Source of the DNA: Nematostella vectensis
Lineage: Eukaryota > Cnidaria > Anthozoa > Actiniaria > Edwardsiidae
Direction of reading: 5' to 3'
NCBI RefSeq assembly: GCF_932526225.1
Contig: NC_064038.1
Location: 11,717,070 to 11,781,069 of the forward strand
Length of the DNA: 64,000 nt
Shown: positions 22,201-33,102 of the stretch, piece by piece
How positions within the stretch are numbered: the first letter of the stretch is position 1
Layout of the letters: each line of letters starts with the position of its first letter
Notes under the pieces: generated by a model
What the model was told of the DNA's origin: nothing
Seen by the model: only the letters and a program-made list of their open reading frames with translations
Database searches by the model: none
Made by a program: the position numbers and the translations under genes

Positions 22201-25200
22201 CCACCAGAACTTACCGCAGACACGTGACTGCGTGTCTTGGGCTTTAAAGGGCTTGAAATCCGGTTATAGCTTAGGACTTTTGTAAACTGATTAAAGCAAT
22301 CCGTATTTATCTTTATCTTAGTTATCTTAAGCGTCGGAAGCATGTGAATTTGTTATTCTATACACAAAAAATTAGCCTAGCTGATTATCTTTAATAGATG
22401 TTTCATTTGGAAAACTGTGTTACAGCCGAGGAATAGCTCGTAGTCAGACACAAGCTTTTGTTTTTTTTTCTGATTTTGATTGTTTGGTTTGATTGACAAC
22501 GCGCTATTCCCAAACGTAGAAATAACTTTTGAATACTGGAAAGTCGCGCAACAACGAATCTTTCTATAACGTTTTGCTACCTTTCGGCAGATAGTCGAAG
22601 GATCTGATGCATTTGATGCGGGATGCAATGGTAGAGAAAGGTACATTCTGATTCTCGATCCACGCAGCGTGGTTTTCGTCTCCCTCGAAGCCGTTCTGGA
22701 CCCGTCACACTAGGCAGCGCTTAAGCCTGATCCCCACTAGCGTCATAAGGATCATAAGGCATGAGGAAGGGCTTACGATGCTTATGATCGGGTGGGGAAC
22801 GCGGGCAACATAACGATCATAAAACGATTACTTGAACATTCTCACGAAAATGAAAATATCAATAGCATTCGTTTTGAAAAAGTTTAATAAGTAAACAACA
22901 GCTTGTTTAAATAACAAGAGCTTTTTTTTTCTTTTACTTGTGTTATCAGAAATTCATGCAGCTCATTAAACTAAGTAATAGGAATAAAGCAATACTCTCG
23001 AAACATAATCCAAGTGGTGGTTTCCATTTAAGCTAGTAAGTTTTTGTCATAAAGCTCCAGGTAATTCTGTACTGCTTGAGCAATCTTTTCATTTTCATCA
23101 AGCGTCGTCGGCACTACAACTCCGTCTGTGGCTGCCATTTTGACTTCTTGCACGAGTATTAGTAACAGCCTGCACTAGGATTTGATTGGTTGTTACTTAT
23201 GTCATGCATATGTCATTATGATCATGACGTCCCCACTAGGGTTTGGCACAGGTTGCTCGGCAACTTTTAAGATTTTTGGCAACTTTTTGGATTTTCGGCA
23301 ACTTTTAAGATTTTCGGAAACTTTGGACTTTTTCAACCAAAATAATGTGTATTTTATATCTTTTGGGTGCATTTATTAGTTTTATTTTAATAGATTTCGG
23401 TATATAATTATATCTTAAAATAACACATGATTGATGATTGAACTAGTAATGCGACTTGCACAACTCCGGTCAGCCACAGGGTACCCGTTTATGTGTATAT
23501 GTGCTTTTTTAATAACAAGGTCAGTGGTATCACATGGCATGTTTTTCAAGATGGCGGACGAGAGTAATTCAAATTCCAATTCTTCGATCTCTTCATCTGC
23601 AGATAAGGATCCAATTAATACAATCACGGAAGCTAAAAGGCTAGGAGCAAATCTCTCTACTCCAAAGAAAGCTAAAATAGCTAAAGAAAGAAAAATTCAA
23701 ACCAATCCTGCCGGTAAAAGTCGCTCTTAGCGTGGAGGAAATGACCCAAAGTTAAGTTCGTGGCAACATGTTCATAGTGGTGAGTACCTCAAAGCAGTTA
23801 GTGGGAAATTAAGACGTGAGGCATGCAAGGAGACAATTAGTAAGAAATCAAGTACTGTCAAGAAACACATCCAATCCGCAAAACATGTCATGGCAAAGAA
23901 GGTTATCTTGGACAGCAAGAAAAAAGACCATTCAGTCCTACATTTGATCAAAAGAAATGATCAGGCAAAGCATCCGAAAGGTTAGACACTGCCTTTTGAT
24001 ATGCGTCTGTATCGCTTTGAATTGGTTGAATGCTTTTAGCAGCTGGAATTTCTCTGTCTAAAATTGACTGTGTACGCTCATTTCTTGAAAGGTATGGGCA
24101 TAGGCTTACATCGGAAAGTCACCTAAGAGAGTAAGTACCTTCCGTAGTTACAAAGGAAAAAGAGACGCTGAAATCAGGTGAATGCTGTTTCAACCATCTT
24201 TGACGGTCACACTCGTTTAGGTGAAGCTTTAGCTATTGTCGTGCGTTTTGTAGACAGGCATTGGGATGTGCAACAAAGGCTGGTGAGACTTCAAGTATTA
24301 GCGAAAAGCGAGCTAGCCCAATGCTTGATACAAGCCCTGGCGGTTGATTTTTCAATCCAGCCTGAAGCTCTTTTAGCGGCAATGAAGGACGGTGCGTCTG
24401 TGAACAAGACATGATTTAATTAACAGTGTGGAGGAATAAGAAACTCTTTTTGCACGGCCACCAGGCAGAGTCAGTTCGAATGTATTATATGCAGGGTGGA
24501 GAACCCGGGAGCTCTTTTAGCGGCAATGAAGGACGGTGCGTCTGTGAACAAGGCAGCACTGCAGCAAGTCAAGTTCTTTATACCACAGCTGCTTGATATT
24601 ACTTGCTTCTCACATAAAGTCGATAATGTGGGCAAGCACTTCGAGTTCCGTGTTCTGAACACATTCGTTCAATAATGGGTCAGCATGTTCTCGCACAGTG
24701 CAGCCCTGCGCATTGCCTGGAAGACCAAGACTGCCACTGCCATGCGTACATATAGCCCGACACGATGGTGGAGCAAGTGGGAGATGATGAAACAAGTACT
24801 GGAGTATTTTGGTGACGTGGAGCCATTCCTCCGGGAGAATGATCAGCTTGTTCCTGCAACTAGAGTTAACTTTTCAGCTCTCCTGCTGACTAAAGATCTT
24901 GAACTTGAACTTGCTGTTTTTGTTGACGGAGGAAATCACTTTGTGTCAGCTACGTACTATTTGGATGGGGATTTTTTCAACCAGCTAGTAGCAAGGGAAA
25001 AAGCCTGTATTAATCCTGGTTTGCTTTCAGCAAAATTTCAGCCAAACATTTTATGATATTGTACGTGCTTTCCGTGTGCAAGATTGTTTTGTCCAGTTCA
25101 CGTCCAGCAGTTTTACCCTACAGTTGCTTCTGTGGAAGAGTTAAGAAAGCTTACCTTCCTTGATAATGACGGTATAATACAAGGGCTCGTCGTTGAACTC

Positions 25201-28084
25201 CCTCAGTGCATGGCCATTGCCAATGGCAAAGCTACTTTGGTGGTCAAGAAATGAAGCAACATTTGCCCAACTGGTCCTCAGCCGTAAAGAAAGTACTTCT
25301 AGTGCAACCGAGCTCTGCCTCTGCTGAACAAGTCTTTAGCTTAATGAATAATTTCTTTGGGAGCCAGCAAGATGCCTCCCTAGAGGAGACAGCGGAAGTT
25401 GCAGTAATGCTTCGGTACAACCAAAACCAGAGGAGGAAGGTCTTCGTACCTTGAATGGTTGTTTCATGACTGATCGCATTAGTATAAATAATGAATAGGA
25501 AGTGACAACCTGATTTGGAACTTTCTTTATCAGCACAACGCCCCATATAAACGAGTAATTTTTCATTGACAATCTTTAGTTGGCAGTTATCGCTTTTGTT
25601 AGAGAACTTGTAAACATTAGTAGATTAGTAGGTCAGAACCCGGTTTTCACATATCACAAAATGTGACGCGCTGGGATGAGATTTTGATACATTCAATTTA
25701 CCGTTGCTACATAGCATTTTTAAAACTTTTAATACAACTAGTTTATACATGCAGAATAAAATACATCTAAAAAGAGTAAGGTTTTTCAGGAAATATGTGA
25801 TCTGAAGTATGTTTTAGCAACAAAGCAATAACAAGTAGTGTTAATCTTTTATATTTTCTCATATAAGAACAACTTTCATTTTTCAGGCTGAATGGGTTCC
25901 CTAATATAAATGGTGATTTATTTTTTAAAGTCAGGTCTGGGTGTTCTTAATCCACTTGTACTTATACGCGGGTTTTTACTGTATTCGAGTTTGAAATAGC
26001 TTTGAAATAAAGTTTGATAAGAAACAAGTTGAAAAAAGCTTAAATATCTTGGCAACTTTTCCGCAACTTTTTTGAAAAAGTAGCAACTTTTCGGCAACTT
26101 TTTGAAGGAAGTAGCAGCTTTCCGGCAACTTTTAAGCACTTTTATCGGCAACTTTTGGCCACATTATCGGCTACTTGTGCCAAACCCTAGTCCCCACTAG
26201 AAATTTTGCGATCATAACATTCCTAATAAACGTAAGCTCGATCATAAGAAATTCGACCTCTAAATTTCTTACGATCGTGCTTGTGATAAGCGTAAAGCGC
26301 CTAATGACGTTATGACGACGCGTCCACACTCAAGTCATGATGCTTATGACTCTTACGACGCTAGTGGGGACTAGGCTTAAGTACCGACGAGTCTAGAACG
26401 GCTGCGAGGGAGACACTGCACGAGCTTGCAAATACTTTTGCTATATTTCTTTTAAATCTGACTATTCTATGCTTTAGGTGCCCTAGGCTTATCGTCTCGT
26501 TCTCCTACCCTTATGTGTGGGAGTCTAATTGTTTCGGTGTAGAAGCTGGTTTCGAGATCAGTTCTGGCATCTGTCACTGTGGTGAGATAATAAATATATT
26601 ATTTCCATACCTGAAAAAATCTCAATACAATTGACACCTTAAAAATTCTAAGCATTAAAAACGCTCTACCGACAACACGAGAATCATTTGACTAATTCGA
26701 TTATTTGAAAATGTGCCAGACTGCACTGGAGCTGAAGGTACGAAGAAAATAAGATTCATTCAACTTTTAACCTTTCCACTCCTCTCCGCGTCCATTTCCG
26801 CGCCTCATGATCTTGTGCGTTCGAAAACAAAAAAATTCCGAATAACCCATAATGTGAGCCGAAAGATAGGACATTTTTTATCGTGTTGGAGTGACACGTT
26901 TTGGGAGGCTTGGAGGTATTGGTTAACGTGAAATTGACGAATGATTTTACATAAAAACTCGCATAGGATTGGTATGTACTTTTTAATCATTTTATACAAT
27001 CCTTTTCTAATCTGTTTAGTGTTTGACAGTCACGATTCAGGGGAATGCAATGGTGTGGTATGGCACGCAAGTCGTCTTTCTAGTAAGTTTCACGGATCGC
27101 CTACTTAAATAAAAAAATTAAGTACATCTAAGGCCCCGTCCACACGTATACGGAATCAAATGAATCCGCATTTTTTTTCCGTAATCGAAAAAAATTGCCG
27201 TCCACACGTAGCGTAATCGTATCGTAATCGACCGTCCACACGTATACGACGATTCCGTAATCGTTATAGCTTTACACGTTTCGACGCCATCTTGTTTGAT
27301 TCTACGGTTAGAGACTGGGTACGATTTTGACGTAATCGAAAAGTTACGGATTCAACCGTCCACACGTATACGGAATCGTAGCGTATTTTTTTCGTTCCGT
27401 TTTCGTTTGCGGATTCGCCAGCGTAATCGTCGTATACGTGTGGACGATAGCCGTATCCGAAACGAAAAAAAGTTGCAGATTCATTCGATTCCGTATACGT
27501 GTTGACGGGGCCTAAGTCAAGTCCGATATGTAAATTCACCAGTATTACATTTAGGTGGGTCAGTTATAGTCAGCGAATATTTCATCTCTGACGGGGATAT
27601 AGCATGCTTTTTCTTGCTTGCTTTTTTCGCGGCTAGTCGGCATTCTGTTGTATCGCTGTGGTTTCCATGCCAAGGATCTCTTCTTGTCTTGTCTTGCTAG
27701 GGGCCTTTTTACTACTACCGACTACCATTTAAAAATCGTGACTTGCCTGATTTTTGTTGAACTCGTGTTGCTGTGTGGCATCAAACCCCCCCTTACTTCC
27801 CTTCAATATCTTTAAACCTTTATAAAGCGGGCAGAACATTTTGATTTTGGTTTGAAGAAACATTCGAGCGAATTAATGTAACTAATGAACAAGCTCTATT
27901 GTGATCTCTACGAAGGCGACCACTCAGCTCGCTTTACAGAGGTGAGAGAATGTTGTTGTAAAGTATTCCTTTGTAAACTAAAAGTTGGCAAATCTTTCAT
28001 ATTGCAGCTAATAGACTCCTATACAACTTCTGCGCCTTTAATGGAATCTACCCCAACATTCAGGGATATATGTACGTGCGATAG
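16261..28084 (+). CDS. PAN + fibrinogen/intelectin-like secreted protein, paralogue A
   Basis: Eight coding exons: 16261-16554, 21265-21409, 21787-21954, 22132-22178, 22591-22640, 26478-26581, 27020-27082, 28008-28084. Total 948 nt, 315 aa, all GT-AG and all phases matching. Residues 1-19 are a signal peptide (MKLYLSVFLFISCQCVAEV). Residues ~22-98 look like a PAN/apple module (CIDECHQEPRCNSINF...VNCEMNE, Cys spacing of the family). A Pro-rich hinge (KPPTAPPPE) leads to a fibrinogen-like start: YRSCAELKAARP, then YCDMETSGGGWSLV. The rest (FRLEAAG, SYPYVWESNCFG, DSHDSGECNGVVW, end IQGYMYVR) is more like intelectins than canonical fibrinogen domains. Such proteins are usually secreted glycan-binding or adhesion factors; ligand unknown. 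The gene is ~12 kb because introns 1 and 5 carry repeats and transposons. TAG 28082-28084. Confidence 0.85.
17155..17545. repeat. GGGAGTAA/TTTTACTCCC repeat block, ~138-bp period (A intron 1)
   Basis: Many copies of GGAGTAA and its complement. A longer unit (GTTGCTTG, TTACTCCATTAAA, GAGTACAATT, ACCCTCAAAATGG) starts at 17303 and again at 17441. Self-complementary, so it could fold. Confidence 0.75.
17546..21264. other. remainder of intron 1 of paralogue A
   Basis: No gene supported. It holds a perfect 17-bp inverted repeat (19000-19051) and a G tract at about 19973-19991. The last ~330 bp (about 20930-21240) match, inverted, the corresponding part of intron 1 of paralogue C. ORFs at 18688, 19047 and 20362 show no family features. 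Confidence 0.5.
19000..19051. other. perfect 17-bp hairpin
   Basis: AATAGCGGTGGATAGTC, an 18-nt loop, then its exact complement GACTATCCACCGCTATT. Could be a MITE remnant or an RNA hairpin. Confidence 0.7.
21410..21765. repeat. 46-bp intronic minisatellite after exon 2 (paralogue A)
   Basis: About seven units with core GAGGATATACTGTCATGTAA then ACACAGGGAACCCACGCAAC. The first unit overlaps the exon-2 donor region (GTAAGCACAGGTAACCCACG). Paralogues B and C have shorter versions at the same place. Confidence 0.9.
21960..22040 (+). other. conserved inverted repeat in intron 3 (paralogue A)
   Basis: GATAACTCGAACGCC near the donor pairs with CTCGAGTTATCAAGAGCT downstream. The same arrangement is seen in intron 3 of B (about 34446-34565) and C (about 46590-46690). 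Probably a short intronic hairpin. Confidence 0.5.
23237..26189 (+). mobile_element. hAT-type DNA transposon, decayed
   Basis: Termini TAGGGTTTGGCAC and GTGCCAAACCCTA form inverted repeats, flanked by the perfect 8-bp target duplication GTCCCCAC (23229-23236 and 26190-26197), the hAT hallmark. Subterminal GGCAACTTTT words recur at both ends. It contains the broken transposase described separately. Confidence 0.9.
23551..25454 (+). pseudogene. hAT transposase, broken
   Basis: Pieces in order: Ser/Asn-rich N-terminus from ATG 23551, a stop at 23728-23730, a BED-type-like stretch (ACKETISKKSSTVKKHIQSA then KH), a catalytic-region piece (FDGHTRLGEALAIVVRFVDR, 24178-24414), a middle piece (24685-25056), and the C-terminal dimerisation region (LPNWSSAVKKVLLVQPSSAS, then AEQVFSLMNN, 25206-25454). 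Stops, frameshifts and an internal ~143-bp duplication (24368 and 24511) make it non-functional. It is known in the family to catalyse cut-and-paste transposition. Confidence 0.85.
27132..27512. mobile_element. MITE with GGCCCCGTCCACACG ends, TAA target duplication
   Basis: 381 bp in intron 7 of paralogue A. Ends GGCCCCGTCCACACGTATAC and the inverted GGCCCCGTCAACACGTATAC, flanked by TAA on both sides, as in PIF/Harbinger-type insertions. Internally full of CGTATACG/CGTAATCG words. No real ORF. Confidence 0.8.
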
Positions 28085-29460
28085 CCGTGCATTTCACCAA
28101 GACAAGTGCTAGTAAAATGGAATAGAACGCGCACGCTTGTCGTACCGTAGAGATGGACAGTAGATAGTAGGACATTGGGTTAAGTAGATCACAGTGGCTA
28201 ATGCACGACAGTCGGGAAATGTCCTCAATTCCCTCATTGGACTAAATGCCCGACAGTTCTCAATTAATTCAAATTAACAGCGCAACCAGTAAAACCGTGA
28301 ACACGAAACCCGATTCCATCCGCTGATTTGGAGTAACTGTTGCAGCATTGTAAATTGAATTTAGTAAATAGAGTATGAAACTTTGTTATTAGTTGATTAC
28401 CTTGAAATTTCAACCCATAATGGCTGCTAACTTAATGAGCAAATCAATAAAAAAGGTGTGGATGTTAAGGGCTCTTTATTTCACGTCTTGAATTTATTTT
28501 CATTTTTCGTGGACCTATATTGTTTGTAATTGATTAAATGAAAGATGAGTAATAAAATCTAGGTTGGGATGAAGTGTTCCCAGGCAGGTCAAACCATTGT
28601 GTGGCTGCTATAGTATCAAGTATTATAACCTAGCTAGATTTCGCGTTTCAACACTAATTACAAACAATGAAACTACCTTTTTCCTTTCCTTTTTTTTCTT
28701 TTCAAAACAGGGGAAGTCTAGAAATTCCATGTTAATTGCAGGAATTCATGTTTTCAAAGATTCTGCTGAACACCTTCTTGAAACATCGATCAAGACCCTA
28801 ACCCTAATACTTTAGATTATCACAGTTTTCCAGCACTCGCCTAAGGCTCTTTTATACCGTCAAGGAAAACAACAGCCATTCATTGATGTGTTTGGGGCCA
28901 AAGAGGGTGTATGCTTCACAACTAAAAGTCTAGCATTAGCAAGTCACTGAACACCTAAAACTAGGTTTTTACCCATTTTTGACTCATAAAAAAGCCGTTT
29001 GAATAAATAATTAAAAAAAAACAATAAATGAGTGCTAGTATTATTTATTTTGCATGTATGTACATTATAAGGGCACAAATTAACGATAAGTAATTGAATA
29101 ATTATAAAGGGCTTATTGTTTGTACGGAGGCGCTAACGTTTGTAAGAAGCACGCAAATGCCTTTCACAAAATACTATTGTTTGCGATTGCTGTAATAAAA
29201 ATGTTAATGAATATTTCGTTTACTGTATTGATTGCGAGTTCTCGTATTATTGATATTTTGTTTGTGCTATTGTTACTTATCAACGCGCAAATGAAAATAG
29301 ATTTTTCACTGGTTGTCGAATAATGTAAATGAATGTAAAGAAAATACAATTGTGTGCACTCAATTATGTAAAGTTCGTTAATGTTTTTCCTTTTAGCTCA
29401 AATGATTTTACTCTCGCTTAAATTACAGTAGATCGGCGTAAATGTTTGTAATTTTGGCTA
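28085..29460. other. 3' flank of paralogue A, duplicated downstream of B
   Basis: The first 70 bp (GTAAAATGGAATAGAACGCG, CACGCTTGTCGTACC) match the flank of B and, less well, C, probably 3' UTR. About 28380-28960 matches 38480-39190 downstream of B (e.g. GTTGATTACCTTGAAA, TTTGTAATTGATTA, CAGGTCAAACCATTGTGT). No ORF is conserved. Confidence 0.6.
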
Positions 29461-29504
29461 AAATGACTGCGTATTTCTCGGTAATGAAAAGCAAAAGGTG
29501 TACA

Positions 29505-30050
29505 TCCCCATATACATCACATGCAAGACACACAACAAGGCACTAGAATGCTGTAAGAAAAAAAACATCACATGCAAGACAGTATGGAAATCCATGAAAA
29601 GCACATTTCAATGCAAGACACTAGCTAGAAATCACGTGAAAAATACACAAGCAAGACACCAGAAATCCCTTAAAAACATCACACGCAAGACACTAGAAAT
29701 CCCGTGAAAAACACCACAAGCAAGACACTAGAAATCCCTTGATCAACATCACACGCAAGACACTAGAAATCCCGTGAAAAACATCAAACGCAAGGCACTA
29801 GTAGTCCCGTGAAAAACATCACTCGCAAGACACTAATAGAAATCCCGTGAAAAACATCACGCGCAAGACACTGCTAGAAATCCCGTGAAAAACATCAAAC
29901 GCAAGGCACTAGAAATCCCGTGAAAAACATCAAACGCAAGGCACTAGAAATCCCGTGAAAAACATTACACGCAAGACACTAGAATTCCATAATTAAAAAC
30001 ACATCACATGCAAGGGCCTGGAATTCCATGACTACACATCACTTGCAAGA
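29505..30050. repeat. ~35-bp minisatellite, about 15 units
   Basis: Units AAACATCACACGCAAGACAC then TAGAAATCCCGTGA, fairly uniform. Same family as 13905-14320 and 31835-32110. Confidence 0.9.
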
Positions 30051-31834
30051 GGCCTGTTAAAAGGGGTAAGAGGGGTGCAAAAACAGCAAAACCGCACAGA
30101 AAACCGCACAGAAACCGCACAGAAAAAAACAGAAAACCGTAAAAATAAGTCAAGAACGGTAAACCGCGCAGTCTAGAGAAACCGCGATGCCGCAGAATAA
30201 AATACGGGAAATCGCGCCAGATTTAAGGCAAAACCGCATCACCGCAAACCCTAACGTCCCCCTCTTAAAAAAAACACATTGTTATTCGAGGGAGAGGAAA
30301 CCCAGCGAACTTGACCTTCGGCCTTTGTAGTTCACCGGTTTTCGTAACCATTCCCCTCTAATAACTTTTAAAACATCAAAAACACATTACATGCTAGGCA
30401 CTGGAATTCATCTTTGAAAAGCACATCACATGTAAGACACATCCCACATCGACTATAATCCAACTCAACAGCCTTTTTTTTTTGGCTCTCGATGAAACAC
30501 TGCAACAGCTGCCGTCCACGCCGAGGGCATGGACGCGAGGCTCGCGCACGCTGCTGGGTACTTTTGAGCAAAATTGTAAGAAAAATAGAATGAAAACAGA
30601 AACCTCCCCCCCCTATTTCAAGTCCAACACTACCAGTTAAGCTACCGATGACCCAAGACGGTATGCCTTGAAGTTTCCAACAATGCACTGCGGTGCCTTT
30701 TTTTTCTAGCGACGGCACTGCTACAGCCTGTTGCTTACAACAGTTTTGCTTGTAATTTGCTTAAAAATTACAGCTTTTTCACATCATCTGGAGAGTGCTT
30801 TAGGACATCATAAAGTCTATTTGGGCATAATTAATGCTGTGCTTATGGATATTTGCACGCTAAGGTTGATTCAATGGGATAATTCCTTGTCTGGGCTTCA
30901 ACAAGTGAGAAAGGAATTTTCTAGTGAATGGCCTCATACTTTCCAATTTGGGCCATCTTTGCTACCCAACCTTATTCAAAAATTGTTGTCAGGCTTATTC
31001 TGGGTTCCTTGGACCTGGAAAAGTTTTGTTTGGCTTCGGGGCAAAAAAACTGTTATAATTTTGGGGGAGGAGATTACCCGTCTGTCTGTCAAGGTGTTTC
31101 CAAGACTCCCATGATGCAGTGCAGGCATGCAAAATAGGCTAAACATGGTGAATCGCTTCTAATGGAGGTTCTAGTATTGATTATTGTGACTGATTGCTGT
31201 AAAATGGGACCTGACGGAGCGCAATAAAGGTATCTATTTGTGACTTGATCTTGTCTCTCTCTTGTTTGCTTGTCTCTATTTGTAGTTCGGAATTCAAGGT
31301 TGATATTTTGACAAAAGAGTCAATTCTATTACATTGCTTTGATGCGCTTTTGAAGGTCGTCTATGCCTTGGAGGAATCTATGAGTATCCGGGTCTGGTGA
31401 TGTTTAGTTTGCATTTCTGACGTTTTTAAGTTGGGCCTATATTTTACAAGCGTCTCAGGGCGTAATGGTAATGAAAGACTTAATATTTATATACAAGTGC
31501 ACCTCAGAGAAAAGACAAATAAGTAAGCTGGTATTCCGTTGAAGGCCAATATTTTCATTGATCTTTTTTTTAAGGTAAATGACCATTTTCTGTTTTAAAA
31601 AGTTGAAGTGTTATGAGCATTACTTCTTTTTTTTAATTTAATTTTTTTTTTCTGGCGAACGTCGTAATTCAATCCCTCGATTATATATTTTAATACAAGC
31701 ACCTAGTAGTAGCAAGGATCTTTAAAAAATGAGGGCGGGATGAATTCATATTTCTAGACTCTTATTGGTTCAGGAGAAATTTTAATACCACGAATGTAAG
31801 TCCCATGTAAAGCAGATATCACCTTCAAGGCCAC
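30051..31834. other. intergenic between paralogues A and B
   Basis: Short AACCGCACAGAAA repeats at 30090-30180, one stray minisatellite unit near 30390, otherwise no recognised feature. A 127-codon plus ORF (30731-31114) and a 116-codon minus ORF (30368-30718) have no family features. Confidence 0.45.
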
Positions 31835-32110
31835 TGGGATAATGAAAAACACATCATTATGCAGGATCCATTATGCAAGGAACTGGAAGTCTATGGAAAA
31901 CACATCACGTGCAAAGCACAGGAATACCATTAAAACACATCACATGCAAAGCACAGGAATACCATTAAAAACACATCACAAAGCACAGGAATACCATAAA
32001 AACACATCACGTGAAAATCACAAGAATACCATAAAAACGCGTCATGTGCAAGGTACTTTAAGTCCATGAAGACACATCACGAGCAAGGAACGAGAATTCT
32101 ATGAAAATAC
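31835..32110. repeat. ~35-bp minisatellite (third locus)
   Basis: Units ACACATCACGTGCAAAGCAC then AGGAATACCATTAAAA, about eight copies, upstream of paralogue B. Confidence 0.85.
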
Positions 32111-32452
32111 TCTGCCATGACATTTTTCTGGTAACGGGCCTGAATGCTGCGCGAAGGATTTGACTAGAACGCTCCGTTTTGCAGGTGGAAAAATACGGCA
32201 TTGTGTTTTTGTAGTTGCCATGGTTTCATTGCACAGTTGTTGTGTAAGGACTATAGCAACAGCTCATAAACATGTTTATGCCTGAGCATATAACAAATAT
32301 AATAAAACCAAAAAAAAATGGCTATTTCAATTGATCGATATATATTTCAATGTCTAAGCCCTATTATCTATGTTATGTTACGCCTATATTTTTTAACTAA
32401 ATCAAATGCGGCTATATATTATTGATTCCAGCTAACTAAAGGGGATTAATCC

Positions 32453-32567
32453 TGATTAATTATTAAGAAGTAGCATTTTAAAACAGAAACAAACACGTAC
32501 CGCTAGAATAACTTCGCGACCAGTTGAATCAGTCACACCTCTGAGCATCGAGTTTTAAAGAACCAAA
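32453..32567 (+). promoter_or_regulatory. conserved leader / non-coding first exon of paralogue B
   Basis: TGATTAATTATTAAGAAGTA at 32453, then AGAACCAAA|GTAAGT with the donor after 32567. Equivalent to the A and C leaders. Confidence 0.55.
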
Positions 32568-32840
32568 GTAAGTCAAAAAACGTCCTTTTATAAAATAAAA
32601 TTTCCACAGATAAATGGTGAACTTCCCTACATTTTTTGCTCCAAACGATCTTGATAAAATTGTATTACTGTTTGACTTTTCGCATGATGAGTCGTTGTGA
32701 TGAGTTGTTGCTTTTTACAATTTAAACTACTCAATAAGTTATAGGTTAAGTCAAGGTTGTAAAAAATATCGTAAAACGTTATAAACAAATACTATTGAAA
32801 TGTATTTGCTACTTATACTCTGAATTGTGTTTTTGTTTTC

Positions 32841-32970
32841 AGATATAAAGCCTTATCTATCCGTTTTTATATTTATCTCGTGCCAATGTGTAGTGGAAGT
32901 AATAATTCTGATTGCGTTTTTGTCTTTAGATAAAGCTCTATCCGTTTTCCGCGCTTTCCAATGTAAAAGA
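32841..32970 (+). repeat. two decayed copies of the signal-peptide exon before paralogue B
   Basis: Copy 1 (acceptor TTTTCAG then ATATAAAGCCTTATCTATCC) has ATA in place of the start ATG and runs through the VFIFISCQC codons. Copy 2 (TCTTTAGATAAAGCTCTATC) is shorter. Both precede the intact exon at 33101. Confidence 0.75.
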
Positions 32971-33102
32971 CTTTCTTACAATTTAGACTACTAAACTTTT
33001 AAGTCAAGTTTGTAAGATAAGAATGGTAAAAGTTTATAAACAAATAGTATAAAAATGTATTTTGCTATACTTATATTCTGAATTGCGTTTTTGTTTTCAG
33101 AT

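Larger units (their letters stand above)
22678..26414. mobile_element. inverted-repeat element in intron 5 of paralogue A, hosting a hAT
   Basis: Ends GTCTCCCTCGAAGCCGTTCT and, inverted, GTCTCCCTCGCAGCCGTTCT. Inside each end lies a second matching block (TTAAGCCTGATCCCCACTAG and TTAAGCCTAGTCCCCACTAG inverted). Without the nested hAT it is about 780 bp and non-coding, rich in CATAAG/GATCATAA words. Intron 5 of B is only 60 bp, showing the clean pre-insertion state. The same end motif (CTAGAACGGCTGCGAGGGAG) recurs at 53902-53921. Confidence 0.75.

Noticed and set aside
30731..31114. 127-codon plus ORF between paralogues A and B
   Set aside because: No recognised domain, no homologous copy near B or C, composition like the surrounding DNA.
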